DNA of 64,000 nt, taken from positions 2,356,001 through 2,420,000 of the forward strand of contig NZ_JPOO01000003.1 in the NCBI RefSeq assembly GCF_000733925.1. The letters are read 5' to 3'. The notes below the pieces were generated by a model. That model worked only from the letters and a program-made list of their open reading frames with translations. It was not told the DNA's origin and made no database searches. Made by a program: the position numbers and the translations under genes. Within the stretch, counting starts at the first letter, position 1, and each line of letters begins with the position of its first letter. Positions 15,517-25,526 of this stretch are shown here, in pieces. This DNA comes from Arenibacter algicola (GTDB lineage: Bacteria; Bacteroidota; Bacteroidia; Flavobacteriales; Flavobacteriaceae).

Positions 15517-18500
15517 CTAATTCACCTTGATCATTTGCAGGAAATCATCATTTTTGGCCACCAGCAAATGCTTTTGTCCATTTACGGTAAGGAGTTCCAT
15601 TCCCCTTACATCACCTACTATTTTAAGGCCGGACTCCATCATGGTCTTGGCCATAAAATTTCCACTGCCATCCCCTTGAAGGTAGAGTCCAAAACTAGCA
15701 TCTCCCCTGGGCGTTTCCACCTCGGCATTATACAAATTACCTGCCAAGACCACATCCAAGTTTCCGTCCTTGTTGAAATCGTCTACCACAAATTTGTTGA
15801 TACTTGAAATCTGCGCCAATTGGGGCAATGGCCTTGCGGTAAACACCCCATTATTGTTCTCCAGATAAATACTGGCAAAGGAAGTAATCTCATAGCTCAA
15901 GGACTCCTCCAATAATTTGTCCGTGTAAATCTGATTTAAGGTAGCGCTTGCAAACGAGTTATAATCCTGGAACTTCACCTTTATTGCTGGCATTTGTTCT
16001 GAAGAACATTGTCTTCCCCGTACAGGGAATTCCGTTTCCCCTTTCTTATAGCTCAGTACTATGTCCGAAGTTTCATTGCTGTCAAAATCATTTAAATACA
16101 CTTTAAAGGGCGACTTGGAACTGGCCTGATATTTATAGTTTTTACCCAAATTCCCTACTACCAAGTCCAAATCCCCATCATTGTCAAAATCCCCTTTTTC
16201 TACCGAGAACCACCAGCCCGAAGTATTGCCTTGAACCAGTTGATCGGATACATCTTCAAAAACACCTTTTACATTCCTATAGAATTTGATGGGCATCCAT
16301 TCCCCAACGATTACCAAGTCTTCCCATCCGTCATTGTCAAAATCTATCCAGCTTGAAGAGGTTACCAGTCCCAAGGACTTCAACCCTGGAAGTACTTTTT
16401 GGGTAGCATCCACAAATTTCACCCCTTCTGGGGTACTTACATTTTCCAAAATATAGGAGTCTGCCGGGTATGGATATTTCTTGGGAACCAATCTTCCACC
16501 TACAAACAAGTCCAAATCCCCATCCTTATCATAATCGGATACAGAAACATTGAGCCCACTAATTTTGGTATCCGGAATGGCCTGCTTGTTGCGCTGAAAT
16601 TTACCATTGCCCAAATTCTCATAAAAGCGATCTTCATAGCCCAAGGAATTGGGTTTAAATTCATTGCCTCCGCTGGCAATATAAAAATCATTGTCCCCAT
16701 CATTGTCAGCATCAAAAATTACAATTCCAAGATCCTCATAGTACTTATCACCAGCCAGATCTGGAATAACCAATTCAGAAAAATCACCCATGGTATCCTG
16801 TATGAAAACAGATACAGGCTGACCTACAGCTCCTCCAACAATATAATCGTCCAATCCGTCCCCATTTAAATCCCCAGTAGCCAGTGAAGGACCCAAGGTA
16901 GAATTTTTGTGTGGTAACAGTACTTCTACTTCAAAATCATTGAAAATGTTTTCGGTATGTTTAAAAATATTCGGCGTATCCAATGTTTCAAACTGCGTTG
17001 AGCCCTCCGCCTTTATTTTCTGGGAAGAGGCAACCCCAGATTCCCCATACCTAATGGCAAGCCTTTGATTGGCCTTGACTTGATCAAGTTTGGTCGTTGT
17101 CCCATTTGGCCAAGCAACCACTATACTATCTACCTGCTTAACTTGCCCCAATCCAAAATGAAGTAAAGGCGTTACGGATGACAGATACCCGCGTACTGTA
17201 TTGTGCTCTTGAACCTGCAGACCATCAGTTGTATATACGGAGACCTTGCTTCCATTGGGCAGCACCTTCCCCTGACCTTTTAGATCCAAGGTCAATTGAT
17301 TGCTGCCAGAGGAATTATTGCGGTAAATACTGGCAGTATCTTCCAAATTGTTGATAACCAAGTCCAAATCCCCATCATTGTCCAGATCAGAATAGGCCAC
17401 CCCATTGGAAAAAGTTTTTTCCTGAAAACCCCATTCTTCCGTCTTCTTGGTAAAAGTTAAGTCCTTATTATTGTGGAATATATAATTGCTCAATTTTTCG
17501 GAGGGCAACTCTTCCAAATATTTCAAAAGCCCCACTTCCTCCTCTTTGTTCTTGTAGTTGGGATCCTTCTCCATTTTATTAAAGAACTCCCTATGCTTGG
17601 CATAAAAATCCTTGTTATTTACATCCCTACGGATGCCATTGGTAACAAATAGATCCTTCCATCCATCATTATCAAAATCGGCCATAAGTCCGCCCCAACT
17701 CCAATCGGTAGAGGAAACCCCGGCCATTCTGGCCACATTACTGAACAAGGGTAGCTCACCAGCACTATTTCCATTATTCATTTGCAGGGAATTCTGCATG
17801 TATTGGTGGTGAAGACCAACATTAACAGATTTATAAAAAGCTGCAGGGTCCATGGAAGACATATTGGCCTTAGATCTAAAGTTGTCTTCGGCGGACATAT
17901 CCAATTGAAAAATGTCCATGAATCCATCGTTATTGAAATCTGCAATATCAGCACCCATTCCAAAGAAGGAGATTTGTTGTAAACTGGTATTGATCTGATT
18001 GGTAAAAGTTCCGTCCTGGTTATTGATAAACAAAAAATCGGGGGCATTGAAATCGTTGGATACAAAGATATCCGTATAGCCGTCATTGTTAACATCCGAT
18101 GCCACAACACCCAAACTAAGCCCAAAGGAACTTAATCCCGCTTCCACGGTAACATCTGTAAACTTGCCATTGTCATTGCGATATAGTCTGTCGGAATCCT
18201 TTATTTCATGATTGTCCAGCATATATTGATAATATTCCACCGGAGCTGTAAAGCTTGTAGGAGGATAATTAATGACGTATAAATCCAGATCTCCGTCCTT
18301 GTCATAGTCAAAAAAGGTAGACTGCATACTAATCCCATCACAGTCAATTCCGTATTCCGCTGCCTTTTCGATAAAGGTGTTATCTTGATTATTAATGTAC
18401 AGCACATTATTATTAGGGCCATTTTTTCCGCCTACAGAGCAATAGATATCCAAATACCCATCCTGATTGATATCTACAAAAGTGGTTCCGGAATACCAAC

Positions 18501-18825
18501 GTTCGTCACCCGTTATTCCAGCACTTTCAGAAATATCCTCAAACTCAAGATTTCCCTTGTTCAAATACAGCTTATTGGCTACCATATTACCTGTGAAAAA
18601 GATATCCTCTAGTCCATCATTATTTACATCACCCACTGAAACGCCTCCCCCGAGATACATGTAAGGGTAGGTAAAATAGTTATACTTATGGGTTTCTGTA
18701 AGTTTATTTTTAAAATCTACACCGGTCTTGGCAGCGTCCAATTTGGAAAACAATTGTGTTGACTTTGGTTCACAGGATACTACCAACAGTGCCAAAAAAA
18801 TAAAATAAATAAATTTCTTCATCAT
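15517..18825 (-). CDS. FG-GAP/VCBS repeat lipoprotein with ASPIC/UnbV domain
   Basis: This large surface lipoprotein has about 1,102 residues from the preferred start. The chosen start is the ATG at 18825 (MMKKF...), because it gives a clean signal peptide ending LVVSC; reading 48 bases further upstream adds a poor N-terminus. Many calcium-binding FG-GAP repeats of the DVNNDGLEDIFF and DFDNDGDLDLVV type fold as a beta-propeller. At about residues 510-600 lies an ASPIC/UnbV-type domain with VRGYLSSVTPLLHFGLG and VVAWPNGTTTKL. A second propeller follows to the C-terminus. Known: this CRTAC1-like architecture is common beside SusC/SusD pairs in marine flavobacteria; the biochemical role is unproven. 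The gene is third in a minus-strand operon and precedes the multihaem cytochrome. Confidence 0.88.
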   Translation of the reverse strand: MMKKFIYFIFLALLVVSCEPKSTQLFSKLDAAKTGVDFKNKLTETHKYNYFTYPYMYLGGGVSVGDVNNDGLEDIFFTGNMVANKLYLNKGNLEFEDISESAGITGDERWYSGTTFVDINQDGYLDIYCSVGGKNGPNNNVLYINNQDNTFIEKAAEYGIDCDGISMQSTFFDYDKDGDLDLYVINYPPTSFTAPVEYYQYMLDNHEIKDSDRLYRNDNGKFTDVTVEAGLSSFGLSLGVVASDVNNDGYTDIFVSNDFNAPDFLFINNQDGTFTNQINTSLQQISFFGMGADIADFNNDGFMDIFQLDMSAEDNFRSKANMSSMDPAAFYKSVNVGLHHQYMQNSLQMNNGNSAGELPLFSNVARMAGVSSTDWSWGGLMADFDNDGWKDLFVTNGIRRDVNNKDFYAKHREFFNKMEKDPNYKNKEEEVGLLKYLEELPSEKLSNYIFHNNKDLTFTKKTEEWGFQEKTFSNGVAYSDLDNDGDLDLVINNLEDTASIYRNNSSGSNQLTLDLKGQGKVLPNGSKVSVYTTDGLQVQEHNTVRGYLSSVTPLLHFGLGQVKQVDSIVVAWPNGTTTKLDQVKANQRLAIRYGESGVASSQKIKAEGSTQFETLDTPNIFKHTENIFNDFEVEVLLPHKNSTLGPSLATGDLNGDGLDDYIVGGAVGQPVSVFIQDTMGDFSELVIPDLAGDKYYEDLGIVIFDADNDGDNDFYIASGGNEFKPNSLGYEDRFYENLGNGKFQRNKQAIPDTKISGLNVSVSDYDKDGDLDLFVGGRLVPKKYPYPADSYILENVSTPEGVKFVDATQKVLPGLKSLGLVTSSSWIDFDNDGWEDLVIVGEWMPIKFYRNVKGVFEDVSDQLVQGNTSGWWFSVEKGDFDNDGDLDLVVGNLGKNYKYQASSKSPFKVYLNDFDSNETSDIVLSYKKGETEFPVRGRQCSSEQMPAIKVKFQDYNSFASATLNQIYTDKLLEESLSYEITSFASIYLENNNGVFTARPLPQLAQISSINKFVVDDFNKDGNLDVVLAGNLYNAEVETPRGDASFGLYLQGDGSGNFMAKTMMESGLKIVGDVRGMELLTVNGQKHLLVAKNDDFLQMIKVN

Positions 18826-18858
18826 AAATCTGAATTGACATAATACTCCTAAAATAAG

Positions 18859-18890
18859 AATAACCCCGCACATAAGTGCTAAGGGTTATT
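18859..18890 (-). repeat. Intercistronic hairpin between SusD and ASPIC genes
   Basis: AATAACCC (18859-18866), then an inner stem GCAC (18868-18871), loop ATAA, GTGC (18876-18879), then GGGTTATT (18883-18890). It sits between the SusD stop (18922) and the ASPIC start (18825). A two-part stem without a T-run suggests differential mRNA stability, so that SusC-SusD outnumber downstream products; a partial terminator is an alternative. Confidence 0.5.
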
Positions 18891-18921
18891 CAATATAATT
18901 GTTAATTAATATTTATTGTTA

Positions 18922-20790
18922 CTAATAACCCGGATTCTGGATTATTGAAGGATCCTTATCGATCTCTTCCTGTTTAATAGGCATAAAATAAACGTGATCC
19001 CGCCAAATTCTATTTTCAAAAACAATGTTTGTGGGCCTGTAGACATAATTAAATAAGGACGTATCCTTTCTGTAATCCGTTACAGTGGTTCCCGGCTTTT
19101 GAGTGGCCTGAATCAATATTTGCTGTACCTGTTTATTAAGGGATTGTGGACCTTCCAACCATCGTTTCATGTCAAAGAGCCTTGCATCCTCATTTACTAA
19201 TTCCTTATCCCGTTCCCTTTTATAGAGTTCCAATAATGCCGAACCTGATGCCGTCACCGCTGGTAAGCCATTTCTAAATCGGAGTTTGTTCAACCAAGTT
19301 ATGGCTTCCCCTTCTTCCCCCAGATTGATATTGGCCTCCACATAATTCAGTAATACCTCGGTATATCTAATATATGGCGCATCTACTTTTTGAAGGTCGT
19401 TCGGCCATGAAGCAGGTGTTCTAGGGTCAGAAAATTTCCTGAAATAATACCCAGTTCGGGAACCGTTCCAATCCTCTATAGGACCTTGACGGGTATCAAC
19501 ACCATTTATAATGGTACCATCGGACAAGGTATAATAACCGGTCTGGAGTTCATTAAATTTATCAAATCTAACTACGTCATCAGTTCTTTGCTTCCAGCCA
19601 CCACCATCATAAAGGAAGGTGGAATAGAAACGTGCTTCACGATTGTCATAAGGCGCTGCGGCATGTGCAGGATTGTCCCAATCAAACTTAGTGCCATCGG
19701 CAAAATCGTATTTGGAAACCAAGGCTTCTGTAGGTGTAGTTCCTGCCCATTCGTGATAACCGTTAGGTCCATGGTACAAGGCCACCATTCCAGGTCCTTG
19801 GGACCATCCGTCCCCTCCTGGATAGGTCCTGGAACCAAATCCAAATTCCTCAACCAATCTTCCCCAAATAAAATCTTGATTCTCATCTCCCTGAAGCCAA
19901 ATATCCTCATAATTTTGAATGGCCTCTTCCTGTGAGGCTGGAGAAGTATAATCCAATTTATATCCTATTGTGGCATCCAATAAGGCCTTGGAAGCCACTT
20001 TAGCAGCTTCCCACCGTTGCAATTGGGAACCACTAGTCCATCCGATCAATTCAGGATTGCTATAGGAAGCAATGGTAGAAACCCCAGAGTTTTTGGAAGG
20101 CTCGTACAAATCACTTGCTACATGGGTCAGTACTCTGGACTTCATAGCCAAAGCAGTAATCTTATCTGCCCTTGCAGGATCTCTAGGTGCCTCTTCCAAT
20201 AAATCTATAGCCCGGTCCAAATCCGATAAAATTTGGTTCACGGTTTCCGCAAAGGTAGCCCTAGGGTTGTTGGATTCGCTTTCCAAGGTCAAAGGCTCCA
20301 AAGTTAAAACCACGCCACCGAACTGTCTCATTAATTGGGTATAAAAGTAGCCTCTCATAAAATAAGCTTCACCAAGCAATCTATTTACCAACGCGGCTTC
20401 CATCCCTGCCTCATTAAGGGTAAGTTTTTGGATAGCATTATTGGCACTTCTTATAAAGGGATACAATTGTGGCCAACTGAACCATTGCATGTCCATAAAG
20501 TTACCCGCTGGGTTCATTTTACCTTCCGTATAACCATCCACTCCCCTACCTGGGTGTGTAAAAACGGCCTGATCCGTAAAGGCATCCGTAGTCTCCTCAC
20601 GGGTAAGGGTTCCTGCCCATGTTCCTTGGTACAGATCCAGGACCGCGGCCTCCGCTAATTTAGGATCGGACCATACACTTGTATCCGCAACTTCACTCAG
20701 CGGGGTAGTTTCCAGAAAATCCTCGTTACATCCCACAAAAAGAAATCCGAAGGCCAATAAGGCTGTAATTTTTAAAACATTCTTCTTCAT
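18922..20790 (-). CDS. SusD/RagB-family nutrient-binding lipoprotein (second pair)
   Basis: This 622-residue protein is the lid of the second SusC transporter. The signal peptide ends LFVGC with lipid cysteine at residue 21, followed by NEDFLETTPLSEV. The N-terminal TPR-like region includes LLGEAYFMRGYFYTQLMRQFGG; the C-terminal part has IRYTEVLLNYVEA, RERDKELVNEDARLFDMKRW and the family ending PSIIQNPGY. It is about 100 residues longer than the SusD at 10043, with a long middle section around residues 290-440, so the ligand is probably different. It starts 13 bases after the SusC stop. Confidence 0.93.
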   Translation of the reverse strand: MKKNVLKITALLAFGFLFVGCNEDFLETTPLSEVADTSVWSDPKLAEAAVLDLYQGTWAGTLTREETTDAFTDQAVFTHPGRGVDGYTEGKMNPAGNFMDMQWFSWPQLYPFIRSANNAIQKLTLNEAGMEAALVNRLLGEAYFMRGYFYTQLMRQFGGVVLTLEPLTLESESNNPRATFAETVNQILSDLDRAIDLLEEAPRDPARADKITALAMKSRVLTHVASDLYEPSKNSGVSTIASYSNPELIGWTSGSQLQRWEAAKVASKALLDATIGYKLDYTSPASQEEAIQNYEDIWLQGDENQDFIWGRLVEEFGFGSRTYPGGDGWSQGPGMVALYHGPNGYHEWAGTTPTEALVSKYDFADGTKFDWDNPAHAAAPYDNREARFYSTFLYDGGGWKQRTDDVVRFDKFNELQTGYYTLSDGTIINGVDTRQGPIEDWNGSRTGYYFRKFSDPRTPASWPNDLQKVDAPYIRYTEVLLNYVEANINLGEEGEAITWLNKLRFRNGLPAVTASGSALLELYKRERDKELVNEDARLFDMKRWLEGPQSLNKQVQQILIQATQKPGTTVTDYRKDTSLFNYVYRPTNIVFENRIWRDHVYFMPIKQEEIDKDPSIIQNPGY

Positions 20791-20802
20791 CTTTATATTT
20801 TT

Positions 20803-23800
20803 TTAAAACGTTATTTGCAATCCGGTCATTATTGTTTTCAACATGGGGTATGCACCACCATTATTGACCGCTCCTCCACTAGCATTCCTAGTATTACCTA
20901 CGTCAACACCACCCTGGGTTACCTCTGGATCAAAGGGGAAGTCGGTAATCGTAATCAAGTTAGTACCCGACACTGAAATACGCAAACTTTTAATTCCAAA
21001 TTGTTTAATTAAATCCTCATCTATACTATAGCCAAATTCCAAGGTTTTTAACCGGAAAAAATCCCTGGTTATAAGATAGGCATCAGTTTGTCCAGAATAC
21101 CATTGATCACCACGATCCGCCAGTCTAGGACCATAGGCATCTGGATTATCCAAGGACCAGGCACGATCACGAACATCCCGTTGAACATTGGCTAGGGTAC
21201 CGGACATAAAACTCCACTCGTACGTATTGTATCCACCGGCCGAACCTGTCCAATACATATTAAAGTCCAAGTTCTTATAATTAATCGCCGTATTCCATCC
21301 AAATTGGGTATCCGCAAAGGCACTACCCCCAACTCGGGTCTTGTCCTCCGGTCCTATCTTTCCATCACCGCTAATATCCCGAACTCTAGCATCACCTGGC
21401 TTTAACAGCGGAGTTACCCCACTGTAATCCAAGGTTTCGGCATCAATTTCAGCCTGGGTACGAAAAACCCCGTCAAATTTATAAAGAAGAGGTCTTCCAA
21501 TCTCCCCGCCAGTTTCACGCTGCCAAGGCCTGTCAGCTAAATCGGGCTCATCAAAGAATACTAACTTGTTGTTGGAATCACTAAAGTTAAACGTTAAATT
21601 ATAACTAAACCCAGAATCATTTGCCCCGTTAAGCCCCATGGTAATCTCGTAACCAGTGTTTTCAAACTCCCCTATGTTTACGGCCGGTGCGGCAATACCA
21701 CTATATTCCGGCAATGTTTTTAAAGGGGTGGTTAAAATATCAGTCCTTGAGTTTTTGTAGATATCAAAACCAAGTGTTAATTTGTTGTTCCAGGTTCTCA
21801 AATCGATACCAGCGTTTTGTGAGACGGCCGTTTCCCAAGAAATATCGGGATTTGCCACTTTGCTCTCATATGCCGTAGTATAAACAGGACCTAAACCTGT
21901 AGCAGACAATTCATAGGTTGCAAGATACTGAAAAGGCTCCACATTATCATTACCCAACTCTCCATAAGAACCTCTTAGCTTTAAGTAATCAATAAAAGGC
22001 AATGCCTTTTTAATGAAGGATTCTTCGGAAACAACCCAACCTACAGATACTCCTGGAAAGAATCCAAACCTATTATTTTCAGGGAATAGGTAAGAACCAT
22101 CATACCTAAACAAACCTTCAACTAAATACTTGTTCTTGTAGGTATAATTTAGACGGCCATAATAGTTTAAACGGGCGGTCTCATAACCATTTCCAAAGCT
22201 ATTTTGCCCCTCATTACCGCCTAAGTCCAATTGTGCCAAATCACTGGAAAGGAAAAACCTTCTGAAGGCTCCAAAGAAACTCTGCTCGGATTCCTCACGG
22301 GTAACACCCCCCAGCAGTTTAAGATAATGATTACCAAAATCCTTCTCATAAGAGGCATTCAATGATGCCGTAAAATCCGTTAAAGTAGTATGCTGTTGGT
22401 TTAAACTTGGATCACCTGGACCACGCTGGGCGGCGGTCAAACCAGAGGAGTTTCTATTTACCCCATCCCAGGTATAAAGCGTCCATGGACGATTCCAGTT
22501 CTTGTAATCATAATTCATTTTATCATAAGAAATGGTACTCATTAACTGCAGGCCTTCCACTCCAGGAACTTCAAAAGTTATTCCCATATTACTTTGAACA
22601 TAGTTGGTGCTTCTATCTGTATATCCAGGACCATCCGTAACCCTTATAGCCGGGTTGTTACCGTTTTCAATATCAGGCCCATATTCACCGGAAGGCCAGA
22701 AAGCCGGGAACCAAGGATATTGTCTTACCAAATCGTTGAAAACATTCCCTGGTGAATTGGTAGCTGTATAATTCTCCTCCTGACGGGAATAAAGTCCAAC
22801 ATTCATACTTAAATGATCATTGATCTTTGCATCTAGATTCAACCTAAGATCGTACTGTGTATACCCTTTTGGGGCATTTTTAAAGTTTACATCCTGTCTC
22901 AAGTGGCCTAAGGAGGCAAGATATTTAACGTGCTCCGTACCTCCGGAAACCTGTAGGTTCTGACGCTGAATAGGCGCTCCCCTTGTAGTTACCTCCTTCA
23001 TCCAATCGGTATCTGGATACAACCATGGGTCGTTTCCTGCGGCCGTCTGTTGAATTCGATCGTTGGTAAAGGTTGGATTCACGGTCTCACCATTGTCAGA
23101 TCTTACGTATGGTGCACCTCTGCCGGCATGGGCAGCATTCCATTCCCCTACGGGTAATTTATACACATTAAGTACGTTTACCAAATCCATATATTCTGCA
23201 CCCGTTAACATATCAGGGGTTGTAGTGAAACTTTGCAGACCATAATTAGTGGTAATTTTTACCTCAGGCGCACCCACTTTACCGCGTTTGGTAGTTACCA
23301 AGATTACCCCATTCGCAGCCCTTGCTCCATAAATGGCCGCAGAGGCATCCTTAAGTACCGAGATGCTTTCTATATCGGCAGGGTTGATCCTAGTAATACC
23401 TCCTGCCCTATCTGGGATACCATCAATAACCACCAAGGCCGAAGAGTTGTTAAAGGTATTGGTACCACGCACCCTAATCCCCGTATTTTCCGCTCCCGGA
23501 GCAGCGTTACCAGTATCAATGTACAGCCCGGCAACCTTACCCGCAAGTGCCGTTCCCAAGTTGGGGGATGAAGATTTTTCCAGTGCTTCCCCACCTACCG
23601 TAGCTACAGATCCAGTTAAAGTTGACTTTTTCTGGGTGCCGTAACCAACTACTACTACTTCCTCCAACTGACTTGCATCCTCTTCCAAGGTAACACTTAT
23701 TGTAGATTGACCATTAACAGCTACTTCCTGGGTTTTAAAACCAATATAGCTAAATATCAACACCGCATTGTTGGCAACACCCGAGAGGGTATAGTTCCCA

Positions 23801-24057
23801 TCAAAATCGGTTTGGGTACCATTGGTGGTACCTTTTACCACAACACTGGCCCCAGGCAATGGTCCGTTAGCATCGGATACTACCCCTGAAATAGTTTGTT
23901 GTACCTCAGCCAAATTAATTGGCTCCTCGGTCCTAAAATTTGCAAATGCCTGCACACTGCTCAGCGCCATGGCAAACATCAAAACCAAAAGCTTTCCTTT
24001 GAGCTTCCCTCTTTGAATGATTTCTGTTTGAACAGAAAACCAGGTTTTTTTCTCCAT
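20803..24057 (-). CDS. SusC/RagA-type TonB-dependent transporter (second pair)
   Basis: This 1,084-residue outer-membrane transporter is the first gene of the minus-strand run SusC-SusD-ASPIC-cytochrome. A longer N-terminus than usual has a positively charged start (about 1-24) before the hydrophobic signal segment (25-40, LLVLMFAMALSSVQAFA). Then come the carboxypeptidase-D regulatory-like domain (about 55-130), TonB-box region LEEVVVVGYG, the plug (about 145-270, with SALVVIDGIPD and ASAAIYGARAANGVILVTTKRG) and the barrel ending GLQITF. The leader contains repeated TAACTAAC units, as does the other SusC leader. The promoter lies in 24058-24400. The substrate is unknown; the sulfatase and exported dehydrogenase genes further right are possible partners but lie on the other strand. 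Confidence 0.93.
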   Translation of the reverse strand: MEKKTWFSVQTEIIQRGKLKGKLLVLMFAMALSSVQAFANFRTEEPINLAEVQQTISGVVSDANGPLPGASVVVKGTTNGTQTDFDGNYTLSGVANNAVLIFSYIGFKTQEVAVNGQSTISVTLEEDASQLEEVVVVGYGTQKKSTLTGSVATVGGEALEKSSSPNLGTALAGKVAGLYIDTGNAAPGAENTGIRVRGTNTFNNSSALVVIDGIPDRAGGITRINPADIESISVLKDASAAIYGARAANGVILVTTKRGKVGAPEVKITTNYGLQSFTTTPDMLTGAEYMDLVNVLNVYKLPVGEWNAAHAGRGAPYVRSDNGETVNPTFTNDRIQQTAAGNDPWLYPDTDWMKEVTTRGAPIQRQNLQVSGGTEHVKYLASLGHLRQDVNFKNAPKGYTQYDLRLNLDAKINDHLSMNVGLYSRQEENYTATNSPGNVFNDLVRQYPWFPAFWPSGEYGPDIENGNNPAIRVTDGPGYTDRSTNYVQSNMGITFEVPGVEGLQLMSTISYDKMNYDYKNWNRPWTLYTWDGVNRNSSGLTAAQRGPGDPSLNQQHTTLTDFTASLNASYEKDFGNHYLKLLGGVTREESEQSFFGAFRRFFLSSDLAQLDLGGNEGQNSFGNGYETARLNYYGRLNYTYKNKYLVEGLFRYDGSYLFPENNRFGFFPGVSVGWVVSEESFIKKALPFIDYLKLRGSYGELGNDNVEPFQYLATYELSATGLGPVYTTAYESKVANPDISWETAVSQNAGIDLRTWNNKLTLGFDIYKNSRTDILTTPLKTLPEYSGIAAPAVNIGEFENTGYEITMGLNGANDSGFSYNLTFNFSDSNNKLVFFDEPDLADRPWQRETGGEIGRPLLYKFDGVFRTQAEIDAETLDYSGVTPLLKPGDARVRDISGDGKIGPEDKTRVGGSAFADTQFGWNTAINYKNLDFNMYWTGSAGGYNTYEWSFMSGTLANVQRDVRDRAWSLDNPDAYGPRLADRGDQWYSGQTDAYLITRDFFRLKTLEFGYSIDEDLIKQFGIKSLRISVSGTNLITITDFPFDPEVTQGGVDVGNTRNASGGAVNNGGAYPMLKTIMTGLQITF

Positions 24058-24565
24058 AATGTTAATTGTTTTGTTAGTTAGTTAGTTACAAGCGGTTTAA
24101 TAAAATTATCATTATTAATTATTTCAAATTGGCGCATAAAAGCTCCCAAAACAAATTGTCATTACACCCTCTAAAGCGAGGTACTATACGTTAAATGTCT
24201 GTGGAAATCCTATTATTCCAAAAATGAATATTAAAATCAAAGCCATGCCACTTCAACCTGGATTTTAAATCAATAAATAATAACTGTAAAAAAAACACTT
24301 ACTTAGCAAATATATTAATTAATATTAAACTTTTGTTAAGATACCACAATTTTATGTTAAAAAAAATTGCAAGATGTTAAATATCCTCATAATAATTTGA
24401 GGGGACAGCCATTTAACAAGCTCTTGAGAGCCTCCAATCTCCTTAGGGCGAGTAGGCATACCATAAATCCCATTTATTGCCTATATTAGTGGTATAGCCA
24501 CTCCCCTATAGGCCGTCCCCAAGCCTTTTATTGAAGAAGATATTATCCATAAAAACTAAAAAAAA
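24058..24565. other. Divergent intergenic region with a multi-stem structured segment (24401-24520)
   Basis: This 508-base gap lies between the minus-strand SusC and the plus-strand VOC gene. 24058-24400 is very AT-rich and should hold the SusC promoter. At 24401-24520, GGGGACAGCC (24401-24410) pairs with GGCCGTCCCC (24511-24520) at 9 of 10 positions, enclosing GCTCT-TGA-GAGC and AGTGG-TATAG-CCACT hairpins. Such a closed multi-branch fold is unusual for plain spacer. It may be a small RNA, a riboswitch-like leader of the VOC gene, or a miniature mobile element. I see no gene. Confidence 0.5.
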
Positions 24566-24937
24566 TTGAAACTAGGTGCCTTTTCAATTAGTCTTAATGT
24601 TAAAAATATTAACAATTCCAAAGCATTTTATGAAAAACTCGGATTCTCCGTTTTCGCAGGGGATATCACCATGAATTATCTGATCATGAAAAATGGAAAT
24701 GCCTTGGTGGGGCTATTTCAAGGCATGTTTCCTAACAACATCCTTACCTTTAATCCAGGCTGGGACGAGAACGCCACAGCTCTACCCTCTTTTGACGATG
24801 TTAGAAAAATTCAGGCCCATCTAAAAAGCAAAAATCTAAAATTGGAGCAGGAGGCAGATGAAAAATCGACCGGACCGGCAAGTATTATGCTGACGGATCC
24901 CGATGGCAACCAGATTTTGATAGACCAACATGTTTAA
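24566..24937 (+). CDS. VOC (glyoxalase/bleomycin-resistance fold) family protein
   Basis: This small metal-binding-fold protein has 123 residues. The start is TTG at 24566: the VOC fold begins at once (SISLNVKNINNSKAFYEKLGF) and the next in-frame ATG falls about 35 residues later, inside the domain. The closing pattern ASIMLTDPDGNQILIDQ is typical, with the glutamate metal ligand of glyoxalases replaced by isoleucine/glutamine context, so catalytic activity is uncertain. Members include glyoxalases, dioxygenases and resistance proteins; the true substrate cannot be told. The next gene (DoxX-like) begins about 70 bases downstream on the same strand. Confidence 0.8.
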   Translation: MKLGAFSISLNVKNINNSKAFYEKLGFSVFAGDITMNYLIMKNGNALVGLFQGMFPNNILTFNPGWDENATALPSFDDVRKIQAHLKSKNLKLEQEADEKSTGPASIMLTDPDGNQILIDQHV

Positions 24938-25007
24938 TTTAGCCAATGGTCAATTCTAATATGTAGGCAATGGACTTAAACTTTACCACCAACACCATCC
25001 CATAAAA

Positions 25008-25466
25008 ATGAAACCTCTAATAGTCCTGCTAGCCTCGTTTTTAATAGTCTTGCTCGTTTTATATTTTAGGCGGAAGCAAATAAAATGGCAATTGGCCGGA
25101 CAAATCGCCATGGCCGCTATGTTGCTTTTTACCTCTTTGGGACATTTTATGTTTACCGAAGGGATGGCCGCCATGATGCCAGAATTTATCCCCCTAAAAA
25201 AGGAAATGGTCTATTTTACTGGAGTCATGGAAATTCTATTTGCCATTGGATTGCTTATTCCAAGATTGACGACCCCTACGGCATGGTTGCTAATGCTATT
25301 TTTTATCCTCATACTTCCGGCCAATATTAAAGCGGCCGTGGAAAATATAAATTATCAGACCGGGGAACTGAATGGTAGCGGCATTGATTATTTGTGGTTC
25401 CGAGTGCCACTACAGATAATTTTTATCCTCTGGGTCTATTTCACCACTTTAAAAAAAATTGAATAG
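25008..25466 (+). CDS. DoxX-like integral membrane protein
   Basis: This 152-residue protein has about four transmembrane helices (about 4-20, 32-50, 75-95 and 130-147). The pattern TSLGHFMFTEGMAAMMPEFIP followed by a GVMEILFAIGLLIP helix matches small DoxX/DoxD-like membrane proteins. Their biochemical role is mostly unknown; some take part in thiosulfate oxidation or oxidative stress responses. The gene starts about 70 bases after the VOC gene and ends 60 bases before a lipoprotein gene; co-transcription is plausible. Confidence 0.8.
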   Translation: MKPLIVLLASFLIVLLVLYFRRKQIKWQLAGQIAMAAMLLFTSLGHFMFTEGMAAMMPEFIPLKKEMVYFTGVMEILFAIGLLIPRLTTPTAWLLMLFFILILPANIKAAVENINYQTGELNGSGIDYLWFRVPLQIIFILWVYFTTLKKIE

Positions 25467-25526
25467 TGCCTTACACTTTAGAGTCTTGGCCTCTGATTAA
25501 AATAAATATAATTGATCATAATACCC

